From Cupriavidus taiwanensis (GTDB lineage: Bacteria; Pseudomonadota; Gammaproteobacteria; Burkholderiales; Burkholderiaceae): 64,000 nt of DNA. The first letter of the stretch is position 1. Each line of letters starts with the position of its first letter. Where the stretch lies: positions 2,800,107-2,864,106 of the forward strand of contig NZ_LT976853.1 in assembly GCF_900249755.1 (NCBI RefSeq), in the 5' to 3' direction. The notes under the pieces are model-generated. The model was not told the origin of the DNA and ran no database searches. It saw nothing but the letters and a program-made list of their open reading frames with translations. This document shows positions 8,744 to 16,646 of the stretch, piece after piece. The translations under genes were made by a program, and so were the position numbers.

Positions 8744-10059
8744 CCATCAAGACCGACAGCATGCGGCACCGCGCCCTGCGCATGCGCACCGGTGGCTCCG
8801 AGACCGTGCGCCGCGTCAGCAGGATGGTGGCCTGGGCAGTGCTTGGCCTGGCGCTGTTCGCGCTGAGCGCGGTCGGCGCAGAAATGGCGCACCGCGCCGG
8901 TATCGTGACCTACGTGTTCACCCGCACGTTGCTTTGGTCGGTCATCCCGTACCTGGTCGCGTTCATGCTGCTGCATCGCTCGCTGCACCTGCCGGCGATG
9001 GAGGGCAACAGCCTGGCCGGGCTTGCCGCGACGCTGCCGTTCTGCGGCCTGCTCTTCGTGTTTGCCGCCTTCCATATCGAATATTCCCGCGGCGCCCTGC
9101 TGCTGTCCTACCTGATCACGCTGGCGTGGCTCTGGACCGGCTATCGACGTTTCGTGCAGAACTACGTGCCGCTGTTCGGCTATACCGATCCGGGCACGCT
9201 GGCCCAGCTCGAGGCCATCCTCGCCATGCCGGGCGCAGCGGCACCGGCCCGCATCCGCTTCGAACCGGTCGGATCGCTCGAGGACGCCAGGCACTTCGAC
9301 GGCCTGATGGTCGAGCGCAGCGCCACCGGCGACCCCGAACGCACGCGGCTGCTCGCGCATTACAAGATGAGCCATGTCCGCATGTATTCGGTGGAGCGCG
9401 TCGGCGAAATGCTGACCGGCCGCGTCGGGCTGGCGCATATCGACGAGAACTTCCTGGACGACTACGCCTCGCACTACCTCTACGGCTACCTGAAGCGCGC
9501 CATCGATATCGTGGCCGTCGCCTGCCTGGCGCCGCTTGCCGTGCCGCTGGGACTGGCGGTGGCGCTGGCTATCCGGCTGGAAACCCCCGGTGGCGCCGTC
9601 TTCCGGCAGGAACGCGTGGGCCTGTTCGGCAAGCCCTTCGTCATGCTCAAGTTCCGCAGCATGGGCGTCGACGCCGGCGCGCCGGCCCTGTTCGCCGCAC
9701 AGCGCGATCCGCGCGTGACCCGTGTCGGACGCATTATCCGCAAGTACCGCCTGGACGAGATCCCGCAGCTGTGGAACGTGCTGCTCGGGCACATGAGCCT
9801 GATCGGCCCGCGGCCGGAGCAGGCGCCGATGGTCGACCGGTTTTCCGAGACCATTCCCTATTACCCGTACCGCCACCTGGTGCGGCCGGGCCTGTCCGGC
9901 TGGGCGCAGGTCCAGCAGGGTTATGCCGGCAGCCATGAAGAGACCGTGACCAAGCTCAGCTATGACCTGTATTACGTCAAGCACTGTGCGCTGGCACTGG
10001 ATCTGCTGATCGGGGTGAAGACGCTGAGGACGCTCGCGACCGGCTACGGAGCCCGCTGA
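8740..10059 (+). CDS. polyprenyl-phosphate sugar-1-phosphate transferase (WcaJ/WbaP-like)
   Basis: Starts polysaccharide assembly by moving a hexose-1-phosphate from a nucleotide sugar to undecaprenyl phosphate at the inner membrane. It has 439 residues, with four hydrophobic segments in roughly the first 150 and a soluble middle. The catalytic bacterial sugar transferase domain begins at LKRAIDIVAVACLAPLAVP. Key stretches are RQERVGLFGKPFVMLKFRSM, KYRLDEIPQLWNVLLGHMSL, GPRPEQAPMV and RPGLSGWAQVQ. The start at 8740 overlaps the previous stop as ATGA. It is the first of two initiating enzymes in this locus; the other, WecA-like, is at 12,476. Confidence 0.92.
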   Translation: MTIKTDSMRHRALRMRTGGSETVRRVSRMVAWAVLGLALFALSAVGAEMAHRAGIVTYVFTRTLLWSVIPYLVAFMLLHRSLHLPAMEGNSLAGLAATLPFCGLLFVFAAFHIEYSRGALLLSYLITLAWLWTGYRRFVQNYVPLFGYTDPGTLAQLEAILAMPGAAAPARIRFEPVGSLEDARHFDGLMVERSATGDPERTRLLAHYKMSHVRMYSVERVGEMLTGRVGLAHIDENFLDDYASHYLYGYLKRAIDIVAVACLAPLAVPLGLAVALAIRLETPGGAVFRQERVGLFGKPFVMLKFRSMGVDAGAPALFAAQRDPRVTRVGRIIRKYRLDEIPQLWNVLLGHMSLIGPRPEQAPMVDRFSETIPYYPYRHLVRPGLSGWAQVQQGYAGSHEETVTKLSYDLYYVKHCALALDLLIGVKTLRTLATGYGAR

Positions 10060-11192
10060 TGGGCAGCGTCGACGAGACAGCCGCGCCGGCGCCATTGCGC
10101 ATCCTTGTCATCACCACAGGCCTCAAGCTGGGCGGCGCCGAGCAGCAAATCGCGGCGCTGGCGCGCGCCTTCCTGGCACTGGGCAACGAGGTCGCCATCC
10201 TCAGCCTGACTCAGGGGCAGGAGATCGACTTGCCTGCCGCCATCCACGTCACCGAACTGGACATGCGCAAGACTCCGGTATCGATGTTGGCGGCGCTGCG
10301 CAAGGCCCGCCTGCTCGTGCAGCAATCGCGCCCGGACGTCATCCACGCCCATATGGTCCACGCCAACCTTTTCGCCCGGGTGCTGGCCCGGACCGGACGC
10401 ATGCCGCCAGTCATCTGCTCGGCGCACAGCGCACGCGAAGGCGGCCGCCTGCGCGCCCTCGCCTACCGCGTCACGGACCGCTGGTGCGCCCTGACGACCC
10501 ACGTCAGCGACGCCGGCCGTATGGCGATGGTAGCCAGCGGCGCCGTGCCAGACGGGCGCGTGATCGTGATGCCGAACGGCATCGATACCAGCCGCTTTCG
10601 CCCGGACCAGGCTTCGCGCGAACAGACGCGGCGCAACCTCGAGCTGGGGCCCGACGACCGGCTGGTCCTCAATGTCGGCAGGCTGGTACCGGAGAAAGAC
10701 CAGGCCATGCTGATCGAGGCCTTCGCCGAGGTCAGCCACGACTTGCCCAAGGCGCGACTCATGATTGCCGGAGATGGCCCGCTGCGCGATGCGCTGGCGC
10801 ATCAGGTCGCCCGGCACGGGCTGGATCATGCCGTACTGTTGGCCGGCGCCCGCAACGACATCCCGGAGCTGCTGCGCGCCGCCGATGTCTTCGTGCTGTC
10901 GTCGCGCATCGAAGGCATGCCGCTGGCGGTAGGCGAAGCGCTCGCCAGCGGTCTACCGGTCGTGGCGACCGCCGCGGCAGGGGTATCCGAACTGGCGGGA
11001 GACACCGCCACGCTGACGCCCACGGGCAATCCGCAGGCCTTGGCGAGCGCCTTGCGCAACGCCATCGCGTGCCTGCCCGGCACCGAAACCGAACGCGACC
11101 GTCGCCGCCAGCGGATCGTCGGCCATTTCGACGTGAACGGTGTGGCGCGGCAATGGCTGGCGCAATACCGCAGCCTGAGGAAACAGTCCTGA
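10059..11192 (+). CDS. family 4 glycosyltransferase (GT-B)
   Basis: Predicted cytoplasmic glycosyltransferase of 377 residues. The N-terminal domain begins with ITTGLKLGGAEQQIAALARA and has HAHMVHANLFARVLART. The donor half has MPNGIDTSRFRPD, NVGRLVPEKDQAMLIEAF, IAGDGPLRDALAH and the E-x7-E stretch SRIEGMPLAVGEALASGLPV. Its ATG overlaps the preceding stop as TGATG, and its own stop overlaps the flippase start in the same way, so it belongs to one coupled unit. It presumably adds a sugar to the undecaprenyl-linked unit begun by the preceding transferase. Confidence 0.87.
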   Translation: MGSVDETAAPAPLRILVITTGLKLGGAEQQIAALARAFLALGNEVAILSLTQGQEIDLPAAIHVTELDMRKTPVSMLAALRKARLLVQQSRPDVIHAHMVHANLFARVLARTGRMPPVICSAHSAREGGRLRALAYRVTDRWCALTTHVSDAGRMAMVASGAVPDGRVIVMPNGIDTSRFRPDQASREQTRRNLELGPDDRLVLNVGRLVPEKDQAMLIEAFAEVSHDLPKARLMIAGDGPLRDALAHQVARHGLDHAVLLAGARNDIPELLRAADVFVLSSRIEGMPLAVGEALASGLPVVATAAAGVSELAGDTATLTPTGNPQALASALRNAIACLPGTETERDRRRQRIVGHFDVNGVARQWLAQYRSLRKQS

Positions 11193-12448
11193 TGCGCCGC
11201 AGAGTCGCAAGCAACCTGCTGTGGATGCTGGCCGACCGTGGCCTGCAGGTGGTCGTGGGGATCGGCGTCGTCGCCATGCTGGCACGGGCGCTGGGGACGG
11301 AGGGGTTCGCGCATTTCCAGTATGCGCAGTCGCTGGTGTTTATTGCGGCGTCGATACCGTTGATTTGTTCGGCGGAGGTGGTGGTGCCAAGGTTGGTGGC
11401 GATGGGGACGCCAGAAGCCAGGCATATTCTGGTCGCACACGTCTTCGCCATTCGGCTGAGCGCCGGCATCGCTGGCTATGTGTTGATGTGCCTTTGGCTG
11501 GCCGTCACGCAGCAGCCCGCCGATACCTGGATTCCCGCAGCAATCCTCGGGACGGCGGTCATGATGCGAGAGCCGTTCGGCGTGGCCATCGCATGGATGC
11601 AGGCACGCACCCACAATCGTCCCAATGTCGTGTTCAACCTGATTGCCCTTGCCGCCAAGGCCGGCCTGATCGCAACCCTGTATTTCGCCGGCATCGAGCT
11701 TGTCTCGGCGTACGCAGGCGCGTTCGCGATCGAGCCATTGATCGCTGCGGTGCTGCTGACGTGGTACTACCTCTCTCGGGCGCCGAAAACGATCCCAACG
11801 CATGACCCAACCATGACTCGTGAGTTAGTGTACGACGGCGCGTTGTTCTGGATCAGCTTCATGTTGATGGTTGCCGCCCGCCGGGCCGATCAGTTGATCC
11901 TGAAACCGGCTGTACCGCTGGCCGAACTGGGTACTTACGCGGCCACCATGCAAATACTCGACAACTTCACAACCCTCGCCACCATCCTGGCTGCGGGCGT
12001 CGCGCCGCTCTACGTATTTGCGCAGCGGTCCGGCATTGCGGCGCGCCGCAATGTGCTTCGCGTTGCCGCAGGCATGACCGTCATGGGTGCGGCCGGCGCC
12101 ATCATGCTGGCACTTTGCGCGGAGCCAATCGTGAACCTGCTTTACGGCAAGGCCTTCGGCGAAACCGCGGATCTGTTGCAGCTGGCTGCCCTGGCGTCAA
12201 TCCTGGTGTTTGCCGACGTGGGACTGAGTCTGTTGCCCATATATCTGCGCAAGCCGCGCTGGGTGGCCATCAAGTGGGGACTGGTACTTGCCACCACGGT
12301 CGTGGTCGACCTGGTTGCAATTCCTCATCTTGGCGCGCGCGGCGCCGTGGCCGGTTATGCGGCAGCCAATGCCGTCGCCGTTGTGTTTGGCCTGGTCCTG
12401 GTCTTTCGCTTCCGCGCCACCGCTATCAACGCGGCAATTTCCGCCTGA
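11192..12448 (+). CDS. Wzx-type polysaccharide flippase
   Basis: MATE/MOP-superfamily transporter expected to flip undecaprenyl-pyrophosphate-linked oligosaccharide across the inner membrane. It has 418 residues and about twelve hydrophobic segments. The N-terminus (RRVASNLLWMLADRGLQVVV) and the following LARALGTEGFAHFQYAQSLV match the polysaccharide biosynthesis family. The ATG at 11,192 overlaps the glycosyltransferase stop as TGATG and is strongly preferred over in-frame upstream starts, which lie inside that gene. No dedicated Wzy polymerase or Wzz length regulator follows; the Wzy_C protein at 1,212 could supply polymerase activity. Confidence 0.88.
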   Translation: MRRRVASNLLWMLADRGLQVVVGIGVVAMLARALGTEGFAHFQYAQSLVFIAASIPLICSAEVVVPRLVAMGTPEARHILVAHVFAIRLSAGIAGYVLMCLWLAVTQQPADTWIPAAILGTAVMMREPFGVAIAWMQARTHNRPNVVFNLIALAAKAGLIATLYFAGIELVSAYAGAFAIEPLIAAVLLTWYYLSRAPKTIPTHDPTMTRELVYDGALFWISFMLMVAARRADQLILKPAVPLAELGTYAATMQILDNFTTLATILAAGVAPLYVFAQRSGIAARRNVLRVAAGMTVMGAAGAIMLALCAEPIVNLLYGKAFGETADLLQLAALASILVFADVGLSLLPIYLRKPRWVAIKWGLVLATTVVVDLVAIPHLGARGAVAGYAAANAVAVVFGLVLVFRFRATAINAAISA

Positions 12449-12475
12449 CCAGAACCAAGTACCTGGAGCTGGCCC

Positions 12476-13579
12476 TTACTCGCCGTTATTGCCAGAGTTG
12501 AGACTGCGTTTGCCGCGCAGCACGATGCGGCGGCCAACGCGCAGGCAACGCCATGCGTTTCGCATCAGCAACAAATGAAGCCCAGTGACACCAAGGAACG
12601 AAAGAAACAGCAGTTGCTCCGAGACCCCATGCTTCCAGCCGTAAACACCGGCGAAGCCCAGCAAGGCGTTGCTGATCAGGATGACCCAGACAATGGCATC
12701 CGGGCTCAGGCCAAGGCGAAGCAGTACGTGATGCAAATGGGTCCGGTCAGCGGACAGCGGATTGCGGCGCTTTAATGCGCGCCGAATGACAACCACCAGC
12801 AAGTCGATCAGCACAAAGCCCAGCACCCAGAGCATCACGACCGGCGGCACATGAAGCCCGTTGTTGTAGGTCGGCTGCGACAACTCCACCGCAAACCAGA
12901 CGATGCCATATCCAAGCATCAGACTGCCTGCGTCGCCGAGAAACACGCGCAACTTGCCCCGGAAAGGGTTGCGCATATTGAAGATCAAGAAGCCGAGGAT
13001 AGCCCCGCAGAAAATCACGCATACACGCTGCGCAGCCAGATTTCCAAGCTCTCCGGCCAGGTACGCATACCAGCCAAAGACAATGAGCGAAAGTCCGCCG
13101 GCCAGGCCATCGAGCCCGTCACTCATGTTCATGGCATTGATGACGGCGACCACAGCGAAAAGCGTGAGCGGGATGGCCCAGTTCGCCAGCTCGATCTCGC
13201 GCCGGCCGAAGATATCGCCCAGCGACGTCAGATAGACGCCGCCCCATGATGTCATCAGGATCGCCGCAAAGATTTGTGCGCCCAGTTTGGCCACCGGTGA
13301 CATGCCTTGCATGTCGTCGATCAGGCCAACAAAGGCGAGCAAGGTCAGGCCACCCAGCAGGGCGACGTAATACCCCTGGTTGCGCATGAACAGCAGGCAA
13401 CCCGCCCAGACCGCCAGCGTGACGGCAATGCCGCCGACCAGGGGCACGGCTCCGTGGTGCCGCTTGCGGTTGTCGGGGCGATCCAGCAGCCCGCCGACCA
13501 TAGCCACTGGCCGCAGCAGCAAAACGCTCAGCGCAGAAACCAGGAAGGCAAAAGCTGGAACCCAGAAGAAATCGAACAT
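12476..13579 (-). CDS. WecA-like undecaprenyl-phosphate sugar-1-phosphate transferase
   Basis: Polytopic initiating transferase of the MraY/WecA/TagO family, 367 residues and about ten to eleven membrane segments. It moves N-acetylhexosamine-1-phosphate (GlcNAc in WecA) to undecaprenyl phosphate. Visible motifs are the RPDNRKRHHG loop near residue 36, the Mg-binding DD in FVGLIDDMQG, the catalytic NMSDGLDGLAGG, FLGDAGSLMLGY, and the cytoplasmic His-rich RTHLHHVLLRLG. It is the last gene of the long minus-strand operon containing wzm/wzt and the rml genes, so it is the likely initiator for the ABC-exported chain. A role in enterobacterial-type or capsule synthesis cannot be excluded. Confidence 0.92.
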   Translation of the reverse strand: MFDFFWVPAFAFLVSALSVLLLRPVAMVGGLLDRPDNRKRHHGAVPLVGGIAVTLAVWAGCLLFMRNQGYYVALLGGLTLLAFVGLIDDMQGMSPVAKLGAQIFAAILMTSWGGVYLTSLGDIFGRREIELANWAIPLTLFAVVAVINAMNMSDGLDGLAGGLSLIVFGWYAYLAGELGNLAAQRVCVIFCGAILGFLIFNMRNPFRGKLRVFLGDAGSLMLGYGIVWFAVELSQPTYNNGLHVPPVVMLWVLGFVLIDLLVVVIRRALKRRNPLSADRTHLHHVLLRLGLSPDAIVWVILISNALLGFAGVYGWKHGVSEQLLFLSFLGVTGLHLLLMRNAWRCLRVGRRIVLRGKRSLNSGNNGE

Positions 13580-13598
13580 GGAATCGTTCTAATAATGT

Positions 13599-14381
13599 TC
13601 AATTGCCGGCGGCGACATGGCGCAAGCGGAACCGCCAGTAGGCGGAGGACGTAAACAGCCTCATCATGCTCGCCAGATGCCAGCGGAGATAGCGCAGCCG
13701 GCGGTGGCTATCACGGCGGGCATCATGCATCACGATGACATCATTGGCCAGATGGACGCTCCCTCCATTCAGCCATGTGCGCAGGCAAACGTCCACATCT
13801 TCGCAATAGAGGTGGTACCGGTCGTCAAAGCCTCCCAGCCGCTGGAATACACCGGCGTCAAAGAGAAGAAACATGCCGGCAGCCCAGTCAACCGGAACAG
13901 TGCCGTCGCCGGTGTAATCTGGAGGCATCCGCCTATTGGCCAATCGGGTCAGCGCCCGTCGCAGCAAAACCAGTGGTCGCGGCACTTTTCGCGCACTGTC
14001 CTCGACGCTGCCGTCGTTGGCTACCACACGCGGCGCGACAACCCCTGGCCGCGCCCGGGCTTGCGCCAATAGCGCAGGAAAGGGATTCTCGATCAACCGG
14101 ACATCGGGATTGACCACGCAGAAATATGGCGTGTCGCAAAAAGCGAAGGCTGCGTTGTGGTTTGCCCCGAAACCCTTCGGCTCGGCATTTTGGATATACC
14201 GGATGTCGAGATCACCGAACCTCCCGTCGGAAGTGCGGCCTTCGGGCAAGTTCTCGGTAACCACCACTTTGAGGGGCAGCTCATGGGCGATCGCCGACAA
14301 TTGCTGGATCAGCGGACGCATCAGTTCTGCCTGGCCGTGGCTGACCAGGGAAACCGTCAACAGCTTAGCGGTTGCTTCCAC
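13599..14381 (-). CDS. family 2 glycosyltransferase, rhamnosyltransferase-like
   Basis: GT-A glycosyltransferase of about 260 residues. The chosen start is the GTG at 14,381, with GAGG about 9 bases upstream; a GTG at 14,408 would add nine residues. Both overlap the upstream gene. It begins LLTVSLVSHGQAELM, has the nucleotide-sugar/metal stretch CVVNPDVRLIENPF, and the acceptor-side AAGMFLLFDAGVFQRLGGFD followed by YHLYCEDVDVCLRTW. The last two are typical of WbbL-type rhamnosyltransferases. A rhamnose donor is plausible because rmlABCD lie in the same operon, but the linkage is unknown. Confidence 0.85.
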   Translation of the reverse strand: MEATAKLLTVSLVSHGQAELMRPLIQQLSAIAHELPLKVVVTENLPEGRTSDGRFGDLDIRYIQNAEPKGFGANHNAAFAFCDTPYFCVVNPDVRLIENPFPALLAQARARPGVVAPRVVANDGSVEDSARKVPRPLVLLRRALTRLANRRMPPDYTGDGTVPVDWAAGMFLLFDAGVFQRLGGFDDRYHLYCEDVDVCLRTWLNGGSVHLANDVIVMHDARRDSHRRLRYLRWHLASMMRLFTSSAYWRFRLRHVAAGN

Positions 14382-15357
14382 GGCCCGGCCTCGCTTCCAC
14401 CAACACACCCCCGCGGCCCTTTATGCCGTCGATGATGCCTCGGGTCATCAATCGGATCCGCTGCAGGCGTGGCGACATGCCGAGCCCGAAGAACACCGCA
14501 AACTGCGACAAACGGAACACATGGGTAATACGCCATGCAAAGCTCATCGGGGTCGTCAGCAGCATGCGCACGGTATTTCGGAACATGTAGTAGTCGCGCG
14601 CCGGAGAATGCACAGGCACCTCGCGCCAGCGGCCCAGCCATACACGCACGACGTGATCCCCCAGCGCATGCTCCAGCCGCGCTCCCGGAATCGCAAAGAG
14701 CCGCATGCCCCGGGCCTTGACGCGCAGGCACCATTCCGTATCGACGTGGTCGATAAAGTAGCCCTCGTCCATCATGCCGTAGCGCTCCAGCACCGAGATG
14801 GCAATCATGGTGCCGGAAGCAATCAGGAAATCGGCCTCGATATACGGCTCTGAGGTCTGGCTGGCAAGCCGCTGCACGCGACCGCGCACCATGCGCACCA
14901 CCTTGGATGTCGTGCCGGTGCGGCGGTCATGGGCCACCGCACCCACGGCGCCGACCTCGACACCGGCGTCGCGCAGTTGCCGGTCGGCTTGCCGCAGCGC
15001 GGCAACCATGTTGTCGGCCGGCACACTGTCGTGGTCCAGCAAGAGCACGTATTCGGCTCCGGCGGCTCTTGCGGCTTCGATACCGCGGTTTTGGGCTGCA
15101 GCGATGCCGAGGTTGGTACCCAGCGGCACGTAGCGAACACGTCCAGCCCCGGCATCTTCTGAGCAGCACATGGCGGCGACATCGACTCGCACGGATCCGT
15201 TGTCGACGACCACAACTGTTTCGACCTGCCGCAAGGTGGCCTGCAGCAGCCGCCGGAAAACAGGCTCGTCCGGGTTGAAAGTAACGACGACGGCAGCGGT
15301 GCTGCAAGCTTCAACAGGCGCGACGCCGGGTGGCATGATAAATTGCGCTTCGCTCAT
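14365..15357 (-). CDS. family 2 glycosyltransferase, rhamnosyltransferase-like
   Basis: GT-A glycosyltransferase of 330 residues. It has TAAVVVTFNPDEPVFRRLL, then VVVVDNGS, LGTNLGIAAAQNRGIEAA and the LLLDHDSV metal-binding stretch. The C-terminal part has YFIDHVDTEWCLRVKARG and RDYYMFRN, a pattern typical of rhamnosyltransferases of the RfbF/WbbL type. The start at 15,357 overlaps the upstream stop as ATGA. It lies directly upstream of the GT2 gene at 13,599 and overlaps it. The two are distant paralogues and probably act in sequence on one repeat unit built from dTDP-rhamnose. Confidence 0.87.
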   Translation of the reverse strand: MSEAQFIMPPGVAPVEACSTAAVVVTFNPDEPVFRRLLQATLRQVETVVVVDNGSVRVDVAAMCCSEDAGAGRVRYVPLGTNLGIAAAQNRGIEAARAAGAEYVLLLDHDSVPADNMVAALRQADRQLRDAGVEVGAVGAVAHDRRTGTTSKVVRMVRGRVQRLASQTSEPYIEADFLIASGTMIAISVLERYGMMDEGYFIDHVDTEWCLRVKARGMRLFAIPGARLEHALGDHVVRVWLGRWREVPVHSPARDYYMFRNTVRMLLTTPMSFAWRITHVFRLSQFAVFFGLGMSPRLQRIRLMTRGIIDGIKGRGGVLVEARPGRGSNR

Positions 15358-16646
15358 GCCGCCCCCTTCATCCGACCTTGAATAGTGCGGACCATTCGGG
15401 CTAGCAAGGACCTGGCACGAACATAGCGCAGGTGTACCCTCAGCTTCTGCCGCGCCAGCCAGCCAGCTCCGCGAATCCAGCATGTATCGGCGCTTATTGC
15501 CGCACGACTCAGGCGCGGCATCCGTACTGAGCGCTGGAATTCTTCCAACAAGGCCCGCCACTGCATGGCGACCACATCCTGTGCATAGTGCTTTCGGACG
15601 TCCTCGTATGCCGCCGCCGCCATCGCCGCACGCTGCTGCGGGTTGTCCACCAACCCGACGATTGCCCGGTACCAGGCCTCGGCATCCTGCCGCACGATCA
15701 GGCCAGTAACACCGTTCTTCACTGAGTCCCGGTAAGGCGGGCTGTCCGCATAGACGCCCGCGATGCCCAGTGCGCCATATTCACGGTACTTGTTATTGGT
15801 CTTGTATCGGTTCGACTCCGTATCCGCCATGGGAGCCAGCCCGATATCCAGGGCGCTGGCATGCTTGAACCGGATGAAGTCTTCATAACTTCCCATATGG
15901 GGGTGATAGACGACGCGGTCCTTGCCGTGAAGCAGCGGAGGACAGTAACCAAAGAAATGCATTGTCACCTGAGGCCTTTCAGCAAGCACTCGCTCCAGCG
16001 CCGGAAGAACAGCGATGAAGTCTTTTTCACGTGTAGCGCTCCCCGCAAATCCGATGCGCACCTCATGTTCATGCGCAGGCGGCGGCTCCAGCCTTGACAA
16101 GAGGCTGAAGTCGAAAGGCGCAGGCAAGACGATGACCGACGCGGCAAAATGATCTCGCAAGTATTTCCCGAGGTGGGGTGAGTTGACGATAACCGTATGG
16201 GCATTGCGAACTACAAGTTCGAGGGTCTCCCGCACTTCCTTAGCCTGGTAATAGGCAATCAGCGGCCCTTCGCCCTGCAGCTCCCAGAAGTTGTCATCGA
16301 TGTAGTAAAGATATGGGATCTTGCGACGCAGCATCCATTTCACCATCGGCGCGGCGGAGGGATCGCCGACGCGAATAAGCAATGGAATAGCATTACTCTG
16401 CATCCGACCAGGCAGGAAGTTCGATACGAGCAACTTGCAAACCCCCTCCGCATTACCGGCCGCTTCGCCAATCAGTCGGCCGATGATATGAGTTGTCGGA
16501 ATCTCGCCCTCGATAACAAGGCGGGCCTGTAGCATTGGCGCAGCTTCGGCAGCACCCTGGTCAGCGCCGAGGCTACCGTCATCACTCATACAGATCTTGC
16601 CCGGCATTGGCGTAAAGGGGCGCGCCGACATACGCCGATTCAGCAT
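15354..16646 (-). CDS. GT-B glycosyltransferase, related to the second half of its upstream neighbour
   Basis: Predicted glycosyltransferase of 430 residues that resembles the C-terminal half of the 879-residue neighbour. Shared blocks include YYIDDNFWELQGEG (neighbour: FETDDNYFALQFHNG), RIGFAGSATREKDF (IGFMGSLKKDVDF), HFFGYCPP (EFFGFVPA) and YKTNNKYREYGALGIAGVYA (SKTNNKYREYAAAGFPGVYS). The classical GT4 E-x7-E is replaced by the KTNNKYREY region, which may do the donor-binding job. The ATG overlaps the upstream stop by seven bases. Its specificity is unknown; it may act on the ABC-exported O-chain. Confidence 0.75.
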   Translation of the reverse strand: MLNRRMSARPFTPMPGKICMSDDGSLGADQGAAEAAPMLQARLVIEGEIPTTHIIGRLIGEAAGNAEGVCKLLVSNFLPGRMQSNAIPLLIRVGDPSAAPMVKWMLRRKIPYLYYIDDNFWELQGEGPLIAYYQAKEVRETLELVVRNAHTVIVNSPHLGKYLRDHFAASVIVLPAPFDFSLLSRLEPPPAHEHEVRIGFAGSATREKDFIAVLPALERVLAERPQVTMHFFGYCPPLLHGKDRVVYHPHMGSYEDFIRFKHASALDIGLAPMADTESNRYKTNNKYREYGALGIAGVYADSPPYRDSVKNGVTGLIVRQDAEAWYRAIVGLVDNPQQRAAMAAAAYEDVRKHYAQDVVAMQWRALLEEFQRSVRMPRLSRAAISADTCWIRGAGWLARQKLRVHLRYVRARSLLARMVRTIQGRMKGAA